From Volvox africanus (taxonomy: Eukaryota > Chlorophyta > Chlorophyceae > Chlamydomonadales > Volvocaceae), in the NCBI GenBank assembly GCA_030268105.1, contig BSDZ01000015.1:310001-374000 (forward strand): 64,000 nt of DNA. The letters run 5' to 3'. Position 1 is the stretch's first letter. Every line of letters begins with the position of its first letter. A program made the position numbers and the translations under genes. Of the stretch, positions 9,927 through 22,866 are shown in pieces. The notes beneath the pieces are model-generated. The model saw only the letters and a list, made by a program, of their open reading frames with translations. It was not told where the DNA came from and did not search any database.

Positions 9927-12435
9927 CCGGGGCAGGCCGGCGGCCGCCAGCGCTGCGTAGCTGGCTGCGGCTGCAGCGCGAGTCTTGGGTCGATCGTTGC
10001 GGAGGCCCTCATCCAGCTGCTCCAGCTCCGAAACCACCTGTAGGTTTCACAAAGAGGAAAGGGGCTTCGTTTATATGCAAGAGGGGTTGCGGTACATGCG
10101 AGTGCGGGAAGTACGTAAACATATACATCACCCAATCCAATGGAGATGCCGGGGGCTCCCCCCACCCACCCCTTGCTACGTCCTCGAGGTTCCCACACCT
10201 GGTCCATGCTGGGCCGCTGCTCCGGTACGGCACTGACGCAAGCAAGGTACAGGTTCTGGAGCTGTGGGTGCGCCCCCGAAGGCCACGCGGGGATGGGCCG
10301 GGGTCGGTAACTGCCTGCGAGGTCAGATCGCATGTCGCATGGGGGTTGGGAAGGATAATTGACCCCCGGCCACCCCCCTCACTGCCCTAACAATACTCGT
10401 ATCCGCTGTGGACTTGTTTTCGAAGGTGGAGCTGTCTGACCGCACGACAGCGACTGAGCCTCCCGCGAACTCCTCAGCTGCAACCGCAACCGCAACCGCA
10501 ACCGCAACCGCAACCGCAACTACCCACCCGGTGTGGACCCGAACGCTGCCACCTCTACCGCCGTCGCCGCCACACCGCCTTCCAGAAGCATCAGCTCAGA
10601 GTCCCAACTAGTTTGCGCCGCAGCCAGCGCCCAGAGCAACATCCCGAATGCAAACACGTCCGCGGGAGGGCTCGCCAGCAGCGCCCCAGGATCGCGGAGG
10701 GCCTCCGGCGCAACGAACAGCAGCTCGTCAGGCCGTAGCGCCAGCGGCAGCGGCAGCGGGGGGCCCTGGAGCGGCGATGGTGTGGTCTGAGCTTGTTTTG
10801 GCAACTGTGCTGCGGAGGAGCTGGGAGAGGGTACCAAGGACAGTGCTGCCGAGGCGGCGCTCTCGCTGTGTTTATTGCCGCCTCCCCGGCCCCCGGTGCT
10901 GTTGCTGGGGAAGAACAACAGGGGGTTGCCCGGGGGGCCGTGGCTCATGACATTGCAGGAGAGGCTGACGTCTGCAACCTGCAGAGCAACGGCGGGGCGG
11001 GGAGAAGAGGCAAAGGCGGGTCAGGGGGAAGGGCGGAGGGGAGGTGGAGTATTAACCCCGCTTCCCCCCCAGTCTATTCACCTTCGCACAGAACTTGCGG
11101 CGGTCCTGCAGTGCAGGCACCAGCAGCACGTTGGCGGGCCGGAGACCTCCGTGCGCCAGGCCGTAGCGGTGAAGGTGCGCCAGCGCCCCCGCCACTTCCA
11201 GTGCGGTTCGCAGCAGGGCGCGACGGGCCATGTAGGCGGGCCAGGAGCGGTTGGGGCGGAACGGCGAGTACACGGCTCGGGTGAGGCGCTCCAGGGAACC
11301 CTATCAGGCGGGAGGGAAAGATAGAGGAGGGGCGGGAGAGGGAAGGAGGTAAGACGATCCATCGCGCTCCTTCCAAAGCAGGTTGGACGGTGATCGGGCT
11401 GGCTGTGTTTTGCAGACTACGCTTAGTCTGCCGTACAAACACTTGCATCCGCTGGAAAACATTCACATACACGACCCACCACGGCACACAGCTCCATGAT
11501 TATCGCCAGCACACCCTCTCCGGGCTTCAACGAGGCCGCCGCCACCGCGGCCGCCATCGCCTCGCCCGCCGCAATCGCGGCCTTTGCAAGCCCCCTGCAC
11601 TCCGGAGCGCCCACGGCACCGGAGGGCAGCAGCCGTACACCGTACACTCGCACGAGCCCCGAGTGTACCACCGCCGCAGCAGCTAGCGCCGAAACCAATG
11701 CGCTGTTTTTTTGATCAAGCGGAGCCCCGATCATCAGCTTCACGGCTACAGGATGGCCCTGCCAACGACCTGGGGAGTACGGGTATGCGGGCGGATCTTG
11801 TCCTGGATCTGGAAGTTGGTTGGTTCGTTGGATATGGGGTAGCGGGATTTGGGCTTGTTTAGGCAACTGATACTGGTAAACCAACTTCATAACATTAGAG
11901 GTAAGAAGATTTTTGCAACGGAGTCTACAGCTGTACGGAAAGAAGTCATTTCAGAGGGGCGGCGGAAGCGTTCCCATTTTCTCGCGCACCTTGCAGTACC
12001 ACGCTACGGCATTCAGCCCCCCCCCCGCCAGGAGTCCCCCCCCCGGGACCCCGAAGCGGCTCATGAACCCATCCGCCCGCAGCGGCGGCGGCTCCTTGTC
12101 GAGCTCCGGCTCCCAAATCCGGTCGCCGCTGCTCGTGAGGCCTGGGACCCGCCGGCGGCAACACAGCGTCCCGGTACTTGTGATCCTCCGCGTCCGCAGC
12201 GGCCTCCGCCCCCAGCGGCCGTACATCAGACAATCCCTCGAGCAACTCCTGGGCCGCGCGGCACAGCCGCATTTCCACCGGCACCTCCGGCGCTACACGG
12301 GTAGGGTCTGGGTGTACGGCAGGCGCACCGCCGTACCACGATGCTGATCGTGGCGACGGCGTCATCGGCAGCTTCGCTGCACTAGGCCGCTGCCGACGAC
12401 GCTGCTCGAAGCACCGCGGCGGCCCACCGCTGGGT

Positions 12436-12471
<36 letters not shown>

Positions 12472-15400
12472 GGGGGGGTGGGCGGAGGCGAGTGGTGCTG
12501 CATTGCGGAAGACCATTGGCACGGATGACTAAGTCCCCCTTGAGCCCGCGTGGGCGAACCATCCAGAAGAAACGGCGGCGATTGTTCCATAAGCCGTCCA
12601 GACGGTACGACAGAGAAGGGTGATACCGCCGGCGTCGTCGCCGCCTTGACAGAGTCTTGATACGCCCTCGGCGATGGGGCGGAGCTCGCGCTCTCTGAGG
12701 CCTGCATGGCCACTTCCTCCTCCCCCAACAAAATGCTTTCCCGCATCTGGTGTAGGCGGCTTGCTGAGACGCTGTCCGACTCGGGAATCGGCCGCAGCAT
12801 GCGAGCAGCGGCGCTGCTGCCAACGACGCCGTTATACAGCACCCGGCTCTGGCGACCATGGTGGTGATGTTGATGTTGATGGTGGTGGAGCGGAAGCTGT
12901 GGTTGGTTTGATGCGGGCAGGCTAGGTTGTTGCTGCAGCTGTTGTTGCTCCCCTGCATCGCTCAGGGGTGGGACACGCATGCCTTCGCCGCAACTGCTGT
13001 CTCCGGCACCGCTGGCGGCGGTGACAGCAGCGGCGACGGCGTACGGCGACAGTGGCGGCAATGCCCATGGCGGCGATGGCTGACCTTGCCAATTTGGCGG
13101 CAACAAAGATGTCGCGCTCGTGCTGTTGTTCCCGCGCTGCGTAGTCAGAGACACATCTCCCCAAGCTTCCCAACAATTGGCGCCGCCGCTGACTGCACCA
13201 GTGCACCCAGGAGCTCCCACGCTGGCCCCGGCCCCGCCGCCACCGCCGCAACTTTTCGTAGCTTCCAACAATGCCCCTAATCCCCACGCCTGCAGCAGAG
13301 GCGGAGGCGTCGTGGGCAGCTGCGTTGCCCCGGAGGAAATATCCACTGCGGGCTCCAGATTGGGCTCCTGCCATAACCCTTCCCCGCCGGGCCCCTCCGA
13401 CGGCTCCTTCGAAACCAATTGCGCTGTAATGGTGCGCTGCTCACTGGGACCCGACGCAAAGCCCCCGGCGGCGGCTGTGGAGAGAGGCTGGACGCCCTCA
13501 GCGCTGCTGGGCAGGGTACCGGTTCGGCTTGTGGGGCTTGCTGACCCATGGGTCAGTTCGGCAGATTGGAGAGGTCTCAGGCCGCCGGCCCCGCGTGCCT
13601 TCGCGATGTGAGTGGTGCCATTGCTGCGGCCGATGCTGTTGCTGCGGTGCATGCCGGCGTGGCGGCCAGATCCCTGCTGCGAGCCGCCGCCGCCACCGCC
13701 GCCACCAACACTGGGAAACATCTGGAGCAGGTAGGGCGGCACGTAAGGGTGGAGATGGGGGATCTGGGAGGGCACAGAAGGGGCTATGTGGTCCAGGGCC
13801 CGCACCATGGCCGACGTCGCCGCTGTCATGGAGGGGCAGTCGGCCGTCAGCGGCAGCTGTGGACTTACGGTGGCGCCTGCGGCACTGCCGCCATCGTGGC
13901 CGACACCTGAGGCGGTGTCAATCACCGCTGGCGACATCACGCTGGCAGCGGCTTGTGATGGCGAAATTGAGGACGTGGGGAAACGAGAGGCAGGTGAGGG
14001 GAAGTCGAGGCTGCCATCAAAACGGCGAACAGTCCGAGAAGCATTGTTGCTGTTATTAGTCGGCAGTGTGGCGCCGCCGCTGCCTTGCCAGGCACCGCTA
14101 GGCGTGGCGGAGGCGGCTGCACTGATGAGGCCAGCGTGCTGTCCCATGGACAGCCGTGCGATGAAACGATTGCTGCTAGCTGATGGGAGGTGGCGGAAGG
14201 AAGACAGCTGCGGAAGTGGGAGAGTGAGAAACCGGGGAGGACTTACCGGCAGCGGTTGGAAAAACAGGGTGAACCGCTACGCGCGGACAGGTAGGGGTGC
14301 GGGTGGGACTGAGGATGTTGGTGATGGTGGGGATAGAGATGTTGGTGGGGGTGGAGAAAACAACGTACTTGCAAGCGTATGGAGGGTTAAGGGTTTGAGA
14401 TGCGGAGTGGCCGATGAGTGTCATCAGTGACCGGGCTTCCCTGGAAGGGAGGTCCCCCGATGCTGCAGCGCCAGCAAGGGGCTAATTCAATTTTAAAAGC
14501 ATATAATCATTGCGAATTGCGCGACGTACGAACGAGGCTGACGGATCATTACTTAACTACTGACTTCAGAAATCCGCAGAATATATTCCGAAGACATAGC
14601 GGCATGGGGTCGTCCTTTACGGAGGAATTGTGCAACAAGGGTCTGAGAATACCCCTTCATCATCATCACCATCCTCGGGTGAGCTTACGGGAGAATTATT
14701 CTACTATACTCTAACACTGTACTACACAATGATTCCACTCCGCCTGAGAAGTTTCCGTCATCTCATACCACATCATTGTAAATCATTCGATTTACGCGAG
14801 CACCCGCACCTTAACCTGCGCGACTCAGGGCTGAAGCTTACCTCCGCGTCCACCTTGAGTCGGATCTGCATGGACAGAAGCATGGACTCGTAAAACTCCC
14901 CCAGTTCCATATTGGAGTTAGGGCCATCGTTGTCCACAAGCAGCAGCGGCGCAATTCCCGCTTGCTGCTGCTTGGGCGCGGGAACCCAGGCGTCGGAATC
15001 GGGCGGCACCTCAATTTTGAAGATGGGAGCAGAGGCGGAGGCGTAGGGCCGTGGCAAACCAGGCTGACCCTGCGCGGACCGCCGCGCGTGACGTCCAGCG
15101 GAGGGATGAAGATAGTTTGCGGACGCGGAACCGGAGGCACTGGGCTGAGCAGCGCCTGCGGAGGGTTCCGTGTCAGCTGCAGCAGCGCTACGGGCGCCGA
15201 AGCTCCCTGAGCGAAGCTGTACACAGGCAGACATGACGGCATCAAACGCGTCCACAGCATCCTCCTGTGCCTTTAATGATGGTCTTTGATAAGTAGGTGA
15301 TGTAGCCACCCAAGCTGAGGCGACGCTGGCTCGCGGCTCGCATCTGGACATGGAAATTGCTGCTGCACAATTCATCCCACGTGAGGGCACGGCCTGGCAC

Positions 15401-15483
15401 TCCAGAGGATTAGGATTTACTACGGATGCATCAATGACTGGTGACCGCTTTGGAAACCCGAAGCATGCAGTGAAACAAGACAT
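9891..15483 (-). CDS. TKL-type protein kinase homologue, probable pseudokinase
   Basis: By eye the exons (minus) are 15483-14842, a tentative 22-nt micro-exon 14642-14621, 14462-14247, 14179-11990, 11769-11483, 11300-11082, 10978-10576, 10314-10199 and 10037-9891. Phases fit throughout and give about 1413 residues. The long fourth exon is low complexity, with an 11-Gln run (12438-12470). The C-terminal kinase domain keeps the beta-3 lysine (PVAVKLM), a MELC hinge, an APE motif (FVAPEAL), the helix-F Asp (ADVFAFGMLLW) and a late RP motif (EQRPSMDQ). The catalytic loop reads HGGLRPAN instead of HRDLKPxN, so the catalytic Asp is Gly, and DFG reads DVS. It is therefore probably a scaffold or allosteric partner rather than an active enzyme. 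There is no membrane segment. The 3' end lies next to the inversion breakpoint but is intact. Confidence 0.75.
10481..10520. repeat. Hexanucleotide repeat (CAACCG)n
   Basis: About 6.5 perfect copies of CAACCG. The tract lies in the pseudokinase intron 10315-10575, so it does not change the protein in the proposed model. Confidence 0.9.
12438..12470. repeat. CTG trinucleotide tract (polyglutamine-coding)
   Basis: Eleven CTG units on the plus strand read as eleven CAG (Gln) codons in the minus-strand pseudokinase exon 14179-11990. Further Gln/His-rich runs follow upstream. This is a likely length polymorphism. Confidence 0.9.
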
Positions 15484-16805
15484 TCCTCCGTGAAATTCCT
15501 ACATGTGGCGCATGATCAACCATAAAGGTTACATATCGCTATACATATAATTACACAAAAATAATTACTACTCAAGTTTTTCTGTCGAAAGGACATGCCG
15601 ATTCTGTTTATGACGAAGTTTGCGGAGTGGTGGCAAACATGGCGGATTGAAGGTCTGCACACAATGGACCCTTACTTATCATGTCCTATATACGGGCATC
15701 AAATGTATGGGCATCAAATGCGTGGTTTCAATCCATCCATTATGAATCACCTGCACCTGGCGCTCTTACCTCGATATAAGTACTCTAGAACCGGACTAAA
15801 GCGAAGCAGGATTGTGATAAGGATTACCAAAATATCTAATAAATCCGTATCGTTGCTGTGAAAACTGCACTGTTACTACTGCGGTGGACTTCTTCCAGGG
15901 TGGTTACTCACAATCCCAGAAGCGTTATCCTGATCAAAAGCACTAGGTCATGTACATAATGTTATCAATTACTGGATTTTGCTTGAAAACCTTGCTGTTC
16001 TTTGAAAGCCTTTGAAAATCCTTTGTTCTTCTTCATGTTCTTTCCCCATAAGTTTCTTGCCATTGTCCTATTTTGATTTGATGCAATAACGCATCTATAT
16101 CGTCCATTTTTGTAAACATAGGGACTAGGTATGCGTACGCAAGCCATCTCCAGTTCGCTGCCGATAACCCTGGTCGCCAAACACAATGGATTTTTGATAA
16201 ATCCCATATGGTTCACAATTAAGCAGAAGGACGGTATCCTTTGTTCGCATTTTCAGCTTTCCCAGCATGTGTGTTGATTTTGGGCGAGGGTCGCTTTGCG
16301 GTACATGGCCAGTATGCCCTCCAGGGCCCTGCAAGCTCACGTGCCCAAACCATATCCATGGCGAGGTCGGGCGGATTGGAGAGTGTGTCAGCAATAAAAT
16401 TGGTAGGACCCCTAAAACCCTAAACTCCTAGTCACACTTTGTGAGGTTTGGAAGATACTGCGTGACCAGGGGTCACCTGTTTCGTGCGCTATATCTGCCT
16501 CGCCGATACTCCTGCCCAAGTGACTCCTGCTCCTGCCTTACTTCCAATTAAGGCAGTATTTTTCCCGTCCACTGTCTTTCGATCCCATGTAACTGCATCA
16601 TCCACTCCGCCATCCAGAACCTGTTTTGGGGGGCTTAAACTTGGAGAAGTCCATCTAACGTTTCCATAGGAGCGATTCCTCCACTTCTAGAGAAAAAACC
16701 TCCGCTTGGTTGGTCCGACCCTGTCTCCCGTCTCCCGATTCTCGTCTACCTGAATCCCCCCTGCTGGTTCCGGTGGCTGACTACGTTTCCCCCTCATCCA
16801 CAGGC
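15484..16805. other. Intergenic region upstream of the pseudokinase gene
   Basis: It contains the presumed promoter of the minus-strand pseudokinase (start at 15483). A minus-strand open stretch at 16125-16394 (KLKMRTKDTVLLLNCEPYG and flanks) has mixed, protein-like composition but no recognised domain and no supporting neighbour. Otherwise I see nothing. Confidence 0.5.
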
Positions 16806-17252
16806 TGTGAGCTTCATAACTGGCGGCCGCATCACCGCCACTCTTCACCCGGATACCACCTACGTGGGAGCAGGAGCCAACCTCTACCGTGCACTGGATT
16901 TAGAGGCCCTCATCCAGCACCAACAGCAGCCCTGTCAACAACAGCCGCTTCAACCGCTTCAACGACAATAGCGGCAAAAGGTGGTCGTAGAAGAATCCAA
17001 CACAGCGTGTCACCAACAGCAGTTCAGAAGCAAGGTGCCACAGCCGACGAAGACCGAGGCACCGGCCAGCCATGCGGTTTTCCAGTTTCAGCCAGGGACA
17101 ACTAACTGAAAACGGATCTTTTCCCACCGATAATTATAATCATGGAGATCGCCACGATGGCCGACCCGCGGATCACCACCACCTCTGGACTGGCGGCGGA
17201 GAAGGCAGCGGTGTGGAATCCAACTGTCGGCGTTGACGTGCTGCAGGAGTAG
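16806..17252 (+). CDS. Possible 3' exons of an unrecognised plus-strand gene
   Basis: After an acceptor-like CCACAG, the stretch 16806-16972 is open and reads protein-like (VSFITGGRITATLH, then LYRALDLEALIQHQQQ) to a stop. A 36-codon frame at 17142-17252 (MEIATMADPRITTTSGLAAE, ending VGVDVLQE) also looks like a genuine C-terminus. The two could be the last exons of one gene, but I could not find a splice path or an N-terminus. It could equally be a gene relic. No function is proposed. Confidence 0.3.
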
Positions 17253-18359
17253 ATTACGGAGCATTAAACAGCCGCTGGCGCCGGAGATGAGTCGAACGCA
17301 GATGGAAGGGTGAATGATTGCAGTGGGAGCAGTGGCGTGAGGTCAGATGTACAGTCGTACAAAGGCGCCATAAATCAAGTACCACCAGACAGGTGCGGTG
17401 GCAATGCTGGCACCTGCGGTAATGTCGCTGCCGCCACCTCCGGGGGCGACCCCGATGCGTGTGGGGGATTAGACAGTGCGTGCTAGGGGCCAGGTGGTTA
17501 AGTGGATTAATAGACGAATTCCGGCAAGGGGGGGGGGGAAACTGGCAACGCTGATACCGACACGGGGTAACAGATCTTGACATAGGCGAGGAAGGTCTGG
17601 GCGGGTTGGCTGAATTTCACCGGGAACAGTGTGTGTTTTTTGGTGGGGGGGAAGGAATGGCAAGGGTTTTTGAGTAGAAGTTGTGTCCTGCGGATTTCTT
17701 CATTGAATAACGAAGGTGCTGGGAAGATCAGAAAGTTCTGTCCATATATATGCAGCTGTTCTGTCCATATATATGTGCTTATATATGTATTTCTTTATAT
17801 ATGTCCTTATGAATATCCCTATATATGCGCTGCAGGCAGGCCGTCGTCACATGATTCAGTGACCAACCCAAACTGCGAGAGAGAGATACAAAGACTAACA
17901 GGAGGGGTTACGGAGCGGAATCCCCATATCTCTCTAATATACGATGCAGTAGTGGCTCGACACATCCCATCTTCACCGATGGCTGTCTTGGATCCGCCCA
18001 AGAAGAGTGAACCGACTAAGCTACTGTGTTAATATGGAATTAAAACAGGCGGGTCCGCATACATGTCCATCAAACCCTTCATGTTGATAGAGACACCTAT
18101 CATCACGCACCAACCACATCCGCAAACTACACGCATGTCGGAATGGCCAAGCTCGTTAGCACGCAGCTCCTAAACACGCAGAAGATATCCCTGATCAGCA
18201 CCGAAACCACGTTAATGCGTACAGACACTCTCCTCCTTCCCCACCTTTCCTACCCTTGGGTTTCGGTGACTCGGGGGTTTGTTCGTGCTCGTTCCCCATC
18301 CGCCACTTCGTCCATACCATGTCTATGAATTTTTCTTTTCTCGTTCGCCAGGCACAAGA
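17253..18359. other. Intergenic region downstream of the UBX gene
   Basis: It holds a short run of ATATATG-type repeats (about 17742-17830). I see no gene, RNA gene or transposon in it. Confidence 0.5.
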
Positions 18360-21300
18360 CTATTTTGTGCCCAGCTGTAACCACTTGGGTACCTTCGCGC
18401 CTCCGCCATTACTGCCGCCGGCAGTTGTCGCACCTCTGCCGGCCGCCCCACCGGCCACCGCCGCCCGCGCGCCAACAGGATCCTCCTTTTGCGTCCCTTG
18501 TTGCTTGCGTTCCTCCGCTGGAGCCTGCGCTGGCCGACTGGCGTGGAACGCTGCCAATTCGGGCCCTATGCGCGATCGAACTCGCGCTGCCATCTCCGGC
18601 CGCAGCACTGAAGCCCCCGCTGTGTGACCGGCTGCAGCAGCTGCATGTGAAGGTGGGGCATGAATGATCAATGCTAACATTAATAATATTAATAATAAAG
18701 GTTAGAAACATTCATTGCATAACATGATACAATACATGTAGCGTAGAATGCGTAACACATTGCACAGGAACATGAACCACATGAACACACCACATAGATA
18801 ATAATGACTGTTCAGGATAAAGTTATAACCTGGAGTGGCGCCGTCCACTTGGCAGCAGTCCCGGTTCCATCGGATCCTCTCCCTGGAGCCCCGTCCACAC
18901 ACAGTTCGTTTAATCCTGCCTTAGCCGTTAGCCTCACTCGCCGAATTCCACATTCCGATTGGTGCTCCTCTGTTCCACTTCGATCTTCGGTGCATCTCCA
19001 ACTCCCTTCCAGTTCGCACTGCCTGGAGTAACCCCGCTCCATGTTCCGTTTCCTCTGCTCCCACCCCACCCATGGGAGGAGCAGGCGTGGTGATCCCATC
19101 ACCGCATTCCTCCTCGTCTCACCCTTCTTCGCATCCAGCCCCACGTGCACGTGCGCCGCCGGCACAAGACCAGCCTGGTACAGCGAATGATGATCTTGAT
19201 CGGGGTACAACACCTGGCGAGGCGGCGTGGTGTACAGGTAGACGGCGGGGGCCAGGGAGGGCGAAAGCACGCTCAGCACTGCCAAACGCAGCGCGCCAAT
19301 CGACTCCGTCGCCGCAAAAGTGACCTGCGACATAGAGGGTGGGAGGAGGGCGGCGCAAACGTTAAATGCATAAAAGTGAAGATAAACCTCAAAAGTAGTT
19401 GTAGGCACCGAAAGGGAGGTGGGAGGGAGGGAAGGATGAGCCGGTATGCATTCAGCAACCAGTGATGGACCTCACCGCAATTCCCAAGCACTCCTTACCC
19501 GTCACTCCTCTGGTAACGCGGTGAGTCACCCAGGTGCAATCGCCATTCCTCCCGTAACCGCGTGCCATAATACTTTTAATCATACTTGACACGCCATCCG
19601 GTAACTCTCGTAGGCCGTCGTCATGACAACAAGATCAATACATCAGTGCATCAGTGCGCGGGCCTCACCCCCTTACCCCCCGAATCACTGCCCGACCTGA
19701 AGGATTAGGTCCCCGGGCAGATGCGCCCGAATCGCGACATGGCTGTACAACAATGCTTTCGCGCGGTCCTCCGCTTCTCGGGCGGCTCGTGTGCGGAAGC
19801 CCGCTGCCTCCTCCTGCTGGTATACGTGAAAAATTCATTAGCATTTCACGCCATCGCGCAGATCAGCAGCTAGGCCGCATGCATTGCCAGGTTATAGGTC
19901 TACTGGATCACTGCCTGTACGGCCATTGCCCCTATGGCTATATGAATCCATGCAAAAAATGAACAAATGTGCCAGGTGCCTATTCCGTGTGTGGGTCAGT
20001 GAGTGGATCAGTGAGTCCGTGGGTCGGTAGGTCAGGGGTCAATGGGCTCATGGGTCAGTGTGCTGGCGGCGCGCCACTCACCTGCATCCTGCGAACTTGA
20101 CTGGATCTCATCATGGACGCCAGGTCCTCCTGAGTCACCTCAAAGAAGTCCTCACCCTCCGCGGCGTCGCCGGCGCCGCCGGTGTCGCCGCCATCCCCAC
20201 TGGAAGAAGTTCCGGTGCTGCCGTAAGCCGATCTGCAGACGAAGTACATGATGAAGAGATCCGGAAGTTACGACGACGGTTGGGTCATACCCGGCTCCCG
20301 GTCGTGCCCTTACCCGGGCTGGAATGCCCTTTGGCCGCACGATTGGATACGAGCAGAAGTCGGGTCAGGTCATCCAGTCGCAGCGCACCGCAAGACATCA
20401 GGACACAATACCGCACTGACCCATGGGTCATTTCACCACTCACCTGGCGGCCGCCGCCAATAACCCCTGTGCCGCCTCGAGCGCCTCTCGACTAAACATC
20501 GCTGACGCGCGGCCCAGACCCAGATGATCCGCCTCTGAGCCTTCGACAATGGAGCCGCCATCCGCGACAGTGGTAGAGATGGCAGCGGCGGCAGTGGCAC
20601 CGCCGCCACTAGACCCAGCCGCATCATTGCCTGTATTATTGGGTGGCGTCGTGGTGGTGGCGGCACTAGTATTGGCCGCAGCCACGTCCAAATCCATTGG
20701 CTGCAGCGGTGCCGGCACTGCCGTGTCCGACGCAGCTTCTTTCGCACTAGGCTGTGGTGCGGCAGCGGTGGGGAGCATCTCCACGTCGCACGTCTGCTGC
20801 TGTTTCTGCCCCTGCTCTGAAGTGAGCCCCAAAGCACTACCATCATCACTAGCATCAGCAGTATTCGCTGTATTTGCCGGAGCAGCTACTGCAGGTGTAC
20901 AAGGCGGCGGGTTCGAAGCTGCTGGGCCCCTGACAGCTGCAGCGGCAGGTGGTGAAGGCGGCTGTGACTGCCGCGATGGTGCTGGCTGCGCCGGATTGGC
21001 GGCGCTGGCGGCAGGGCCCCCGGCTGCAGCCGCGATCCGTTCCGGTGACGCTCCTCGTGCTGAGATCGAGCACAGGAGGACCATTGGCCATTAAGCGGAG
21101 GAGGAGGGACATAGGGGAGCGGGGCAGGGAGATCGGGGCCCACACAGTATTGTGGAGGTTTGCAACGGAAGGTTTGCGTTGAATTGCAGCAGATGCGGTC
21201 TCACAAACAAGAAAACGTGAGGGGGACTCAGGAAATACGGAATGAAAATAAAAATGCGAAGGAGCCAGTGACCGGACCCAAAAGAGTAAACTTAGGACTG

Positions 21301-21579
21301 AGGGGCAGATCCCTAGAGAGAGGGATAGATGATAGACATGAAGCATCGGGGCTGGAGCCGGGTCGGGTTGCCCACCTGGTTGGGAGTACAGCAACGTCAG
21401 CCTGCTGCCATTAGGGATATTGGCCAGGCGAAAGGGGCAGGACAGGTCAGTGAGGGGCTTCTTGTTACATATGAGGGTTGCGTGCGCGGGGTCCAAAGGA
21501 GGCTTCATTTTGGCGCAGGCCTCCGCCAGGAGGGAGGACAGAGGGGCCATCGCTGTCGCCTTGACCACCTGGCGTTGGA
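18360..21579 (-). CDS. TUG/ASPSCR1-like UBX-domain protein (p97/Cdc48 adaptor), first exon not found
   Basis: Six minus-strand exons fit in phase: 21579-21376, 21059-20444, 20232-20082, 19816-19697, 19324-19123 and 18640-18360. The first carries the TUG-type ubiquitin-like domain (VVKATAMAPLSSLLAEAC, then LSCPFRLANIPNGSRLTLL). A long Ala/Pro/Ser-rich linker follows, then FFEVTQEDL and a helical stretch (LLYSHVAIRAHLPGDLILQ). Next is the UBX fold (VTFAATESIGALRLAVLS, YLYTTPPRQVLYPDQD), and the protein ends KVPKWLQLGTK, the tail typical of ASPSCR1. In animals such proteins bind and disassemble the p97 hexamer and tether vesicles; in algae a p97 adaptor role is the safer inference. The exon with the start codon, expected just upstream of 21579, was not identified, so the N-terminus is incomplete. 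Confidence 0.85.
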
Positions 21580-22860
21580 CTGCAGGGAGGTTGGAAAATG
21601 GGTGGGCCGGGAGGGGACGGAGGAATTAACAGTAAGAATGCAACGAAGCCAAGAACCCACAAGGAGAAAGGGAGCAAAGGAATGAAGCAAGAACGGCAGA
21701 CGGTGGGTGAATGCGGGTCTGTTGTGGATTCTTAATTTGCAGCTATTTGAGAGTCTGCTCGGATTTTCCTTAGTTCGCAGATATCGATCGCAGAATTGAA
21801 GTCCCAGGAGGTTCTAACGGTTGGTGCCGGGGAGGGGTAAACAGAGCCGCTTTCCTCGGGCAGATGCGAATGCTCAACACGATTATTCGGTGAACACACA
21901 TCGTGCTTCTACGCCAACCAGAAATTCCTTCTTTCGAACGTGGTTTGATCTCCAACCCATGCCGATCTTCAACACCTCAAAGCTTGCATACAACTATCAT
22001 GGCGAGTAAATAGTTGTTTTTGAAAGTCTCTCGACATCGACAACATACCAGGAGGCCCCTCGTACGTAATGCTTATGTTAGCCATGCATACAAGTGTCAA
22101 CTACAGCCTAACTTGTAGTCTTAATATATCTTAATTTCGTAAACGATGAACTCTGTAATTGCGATTCTTCGTCCTAATCCGAAAACAGAGGCAATTTGTG
22201 CATGGCATGTGCATCGAGGATCCGAAACCATTGCTATATATCTGATAACTTTAGCGCTTCAAAAGCATACAATTTTCGTTTTTAGGATTACAGTATTTGT
22301 TGCCTTTCCCTGGTTAACTTCATGAGAGCTGGGCAAGTGGGCATCATTTCGCAGCGTACGGTTAGAGTTACAAACATCATAGCATTCGTTACATCGAGTT
22401 GTGTTTTGATGTCCAGATTTCCATAATCTCGACGACAATAACGTCCGTTTCGTTTCCTGTTTGAGGTATTTTATCGCACAAATCACATGACGGCAACCAA
22501 TTTGCGAATTATGGCCAAAACTCTAGACATTTACGCAGAAGCGCGAACGCAGTGCGGGAAAGGGGGGCAGCAAACCTCGCGACCTGCACAACCAGGAGAG
22601 CATGTTTAACGGTAGCCCCATGGATATCTAAAAGTATTATTGCAATGTTTGTAAAGTATTTGCATCTTCCTATGTCCATTCAAATATGAATAAACTTACT
22701 AATGTTTATATTTAGTGGGTTGACAGCTGCTATCGTGAGATCCTCCTCGGCGCCGAAGGGCTCTGAAGCTGGCTGGGGCGTGGGGGCGGCGGGCGAGGGA
22801 AACGAGGAGCAGGGGAAAGGGACCTGAATATAGAGGGTAATCGGGTGGGGTAGGTGTATC
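21580..22860. other. Region upstream of the UBX gene
   Basis: It should contain the missing first exon and promoter of the UBX gene. A (T/A)-rich stretch runs from about 22010 to 22500. I could not support any ORF, RNA gene or transposon here. Confidence 0.4.
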
Positions 22861-22866
22861 TGGTGG

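Noticed and set aside
13529..14430. Several plus-strand ORFs of 120-214 codons across the pseudokinase gene
   Set aside because: Shadows of the minus-strand exon 14179-11990; Arg/Gly/Cys-rich composition typical of antisense frames.
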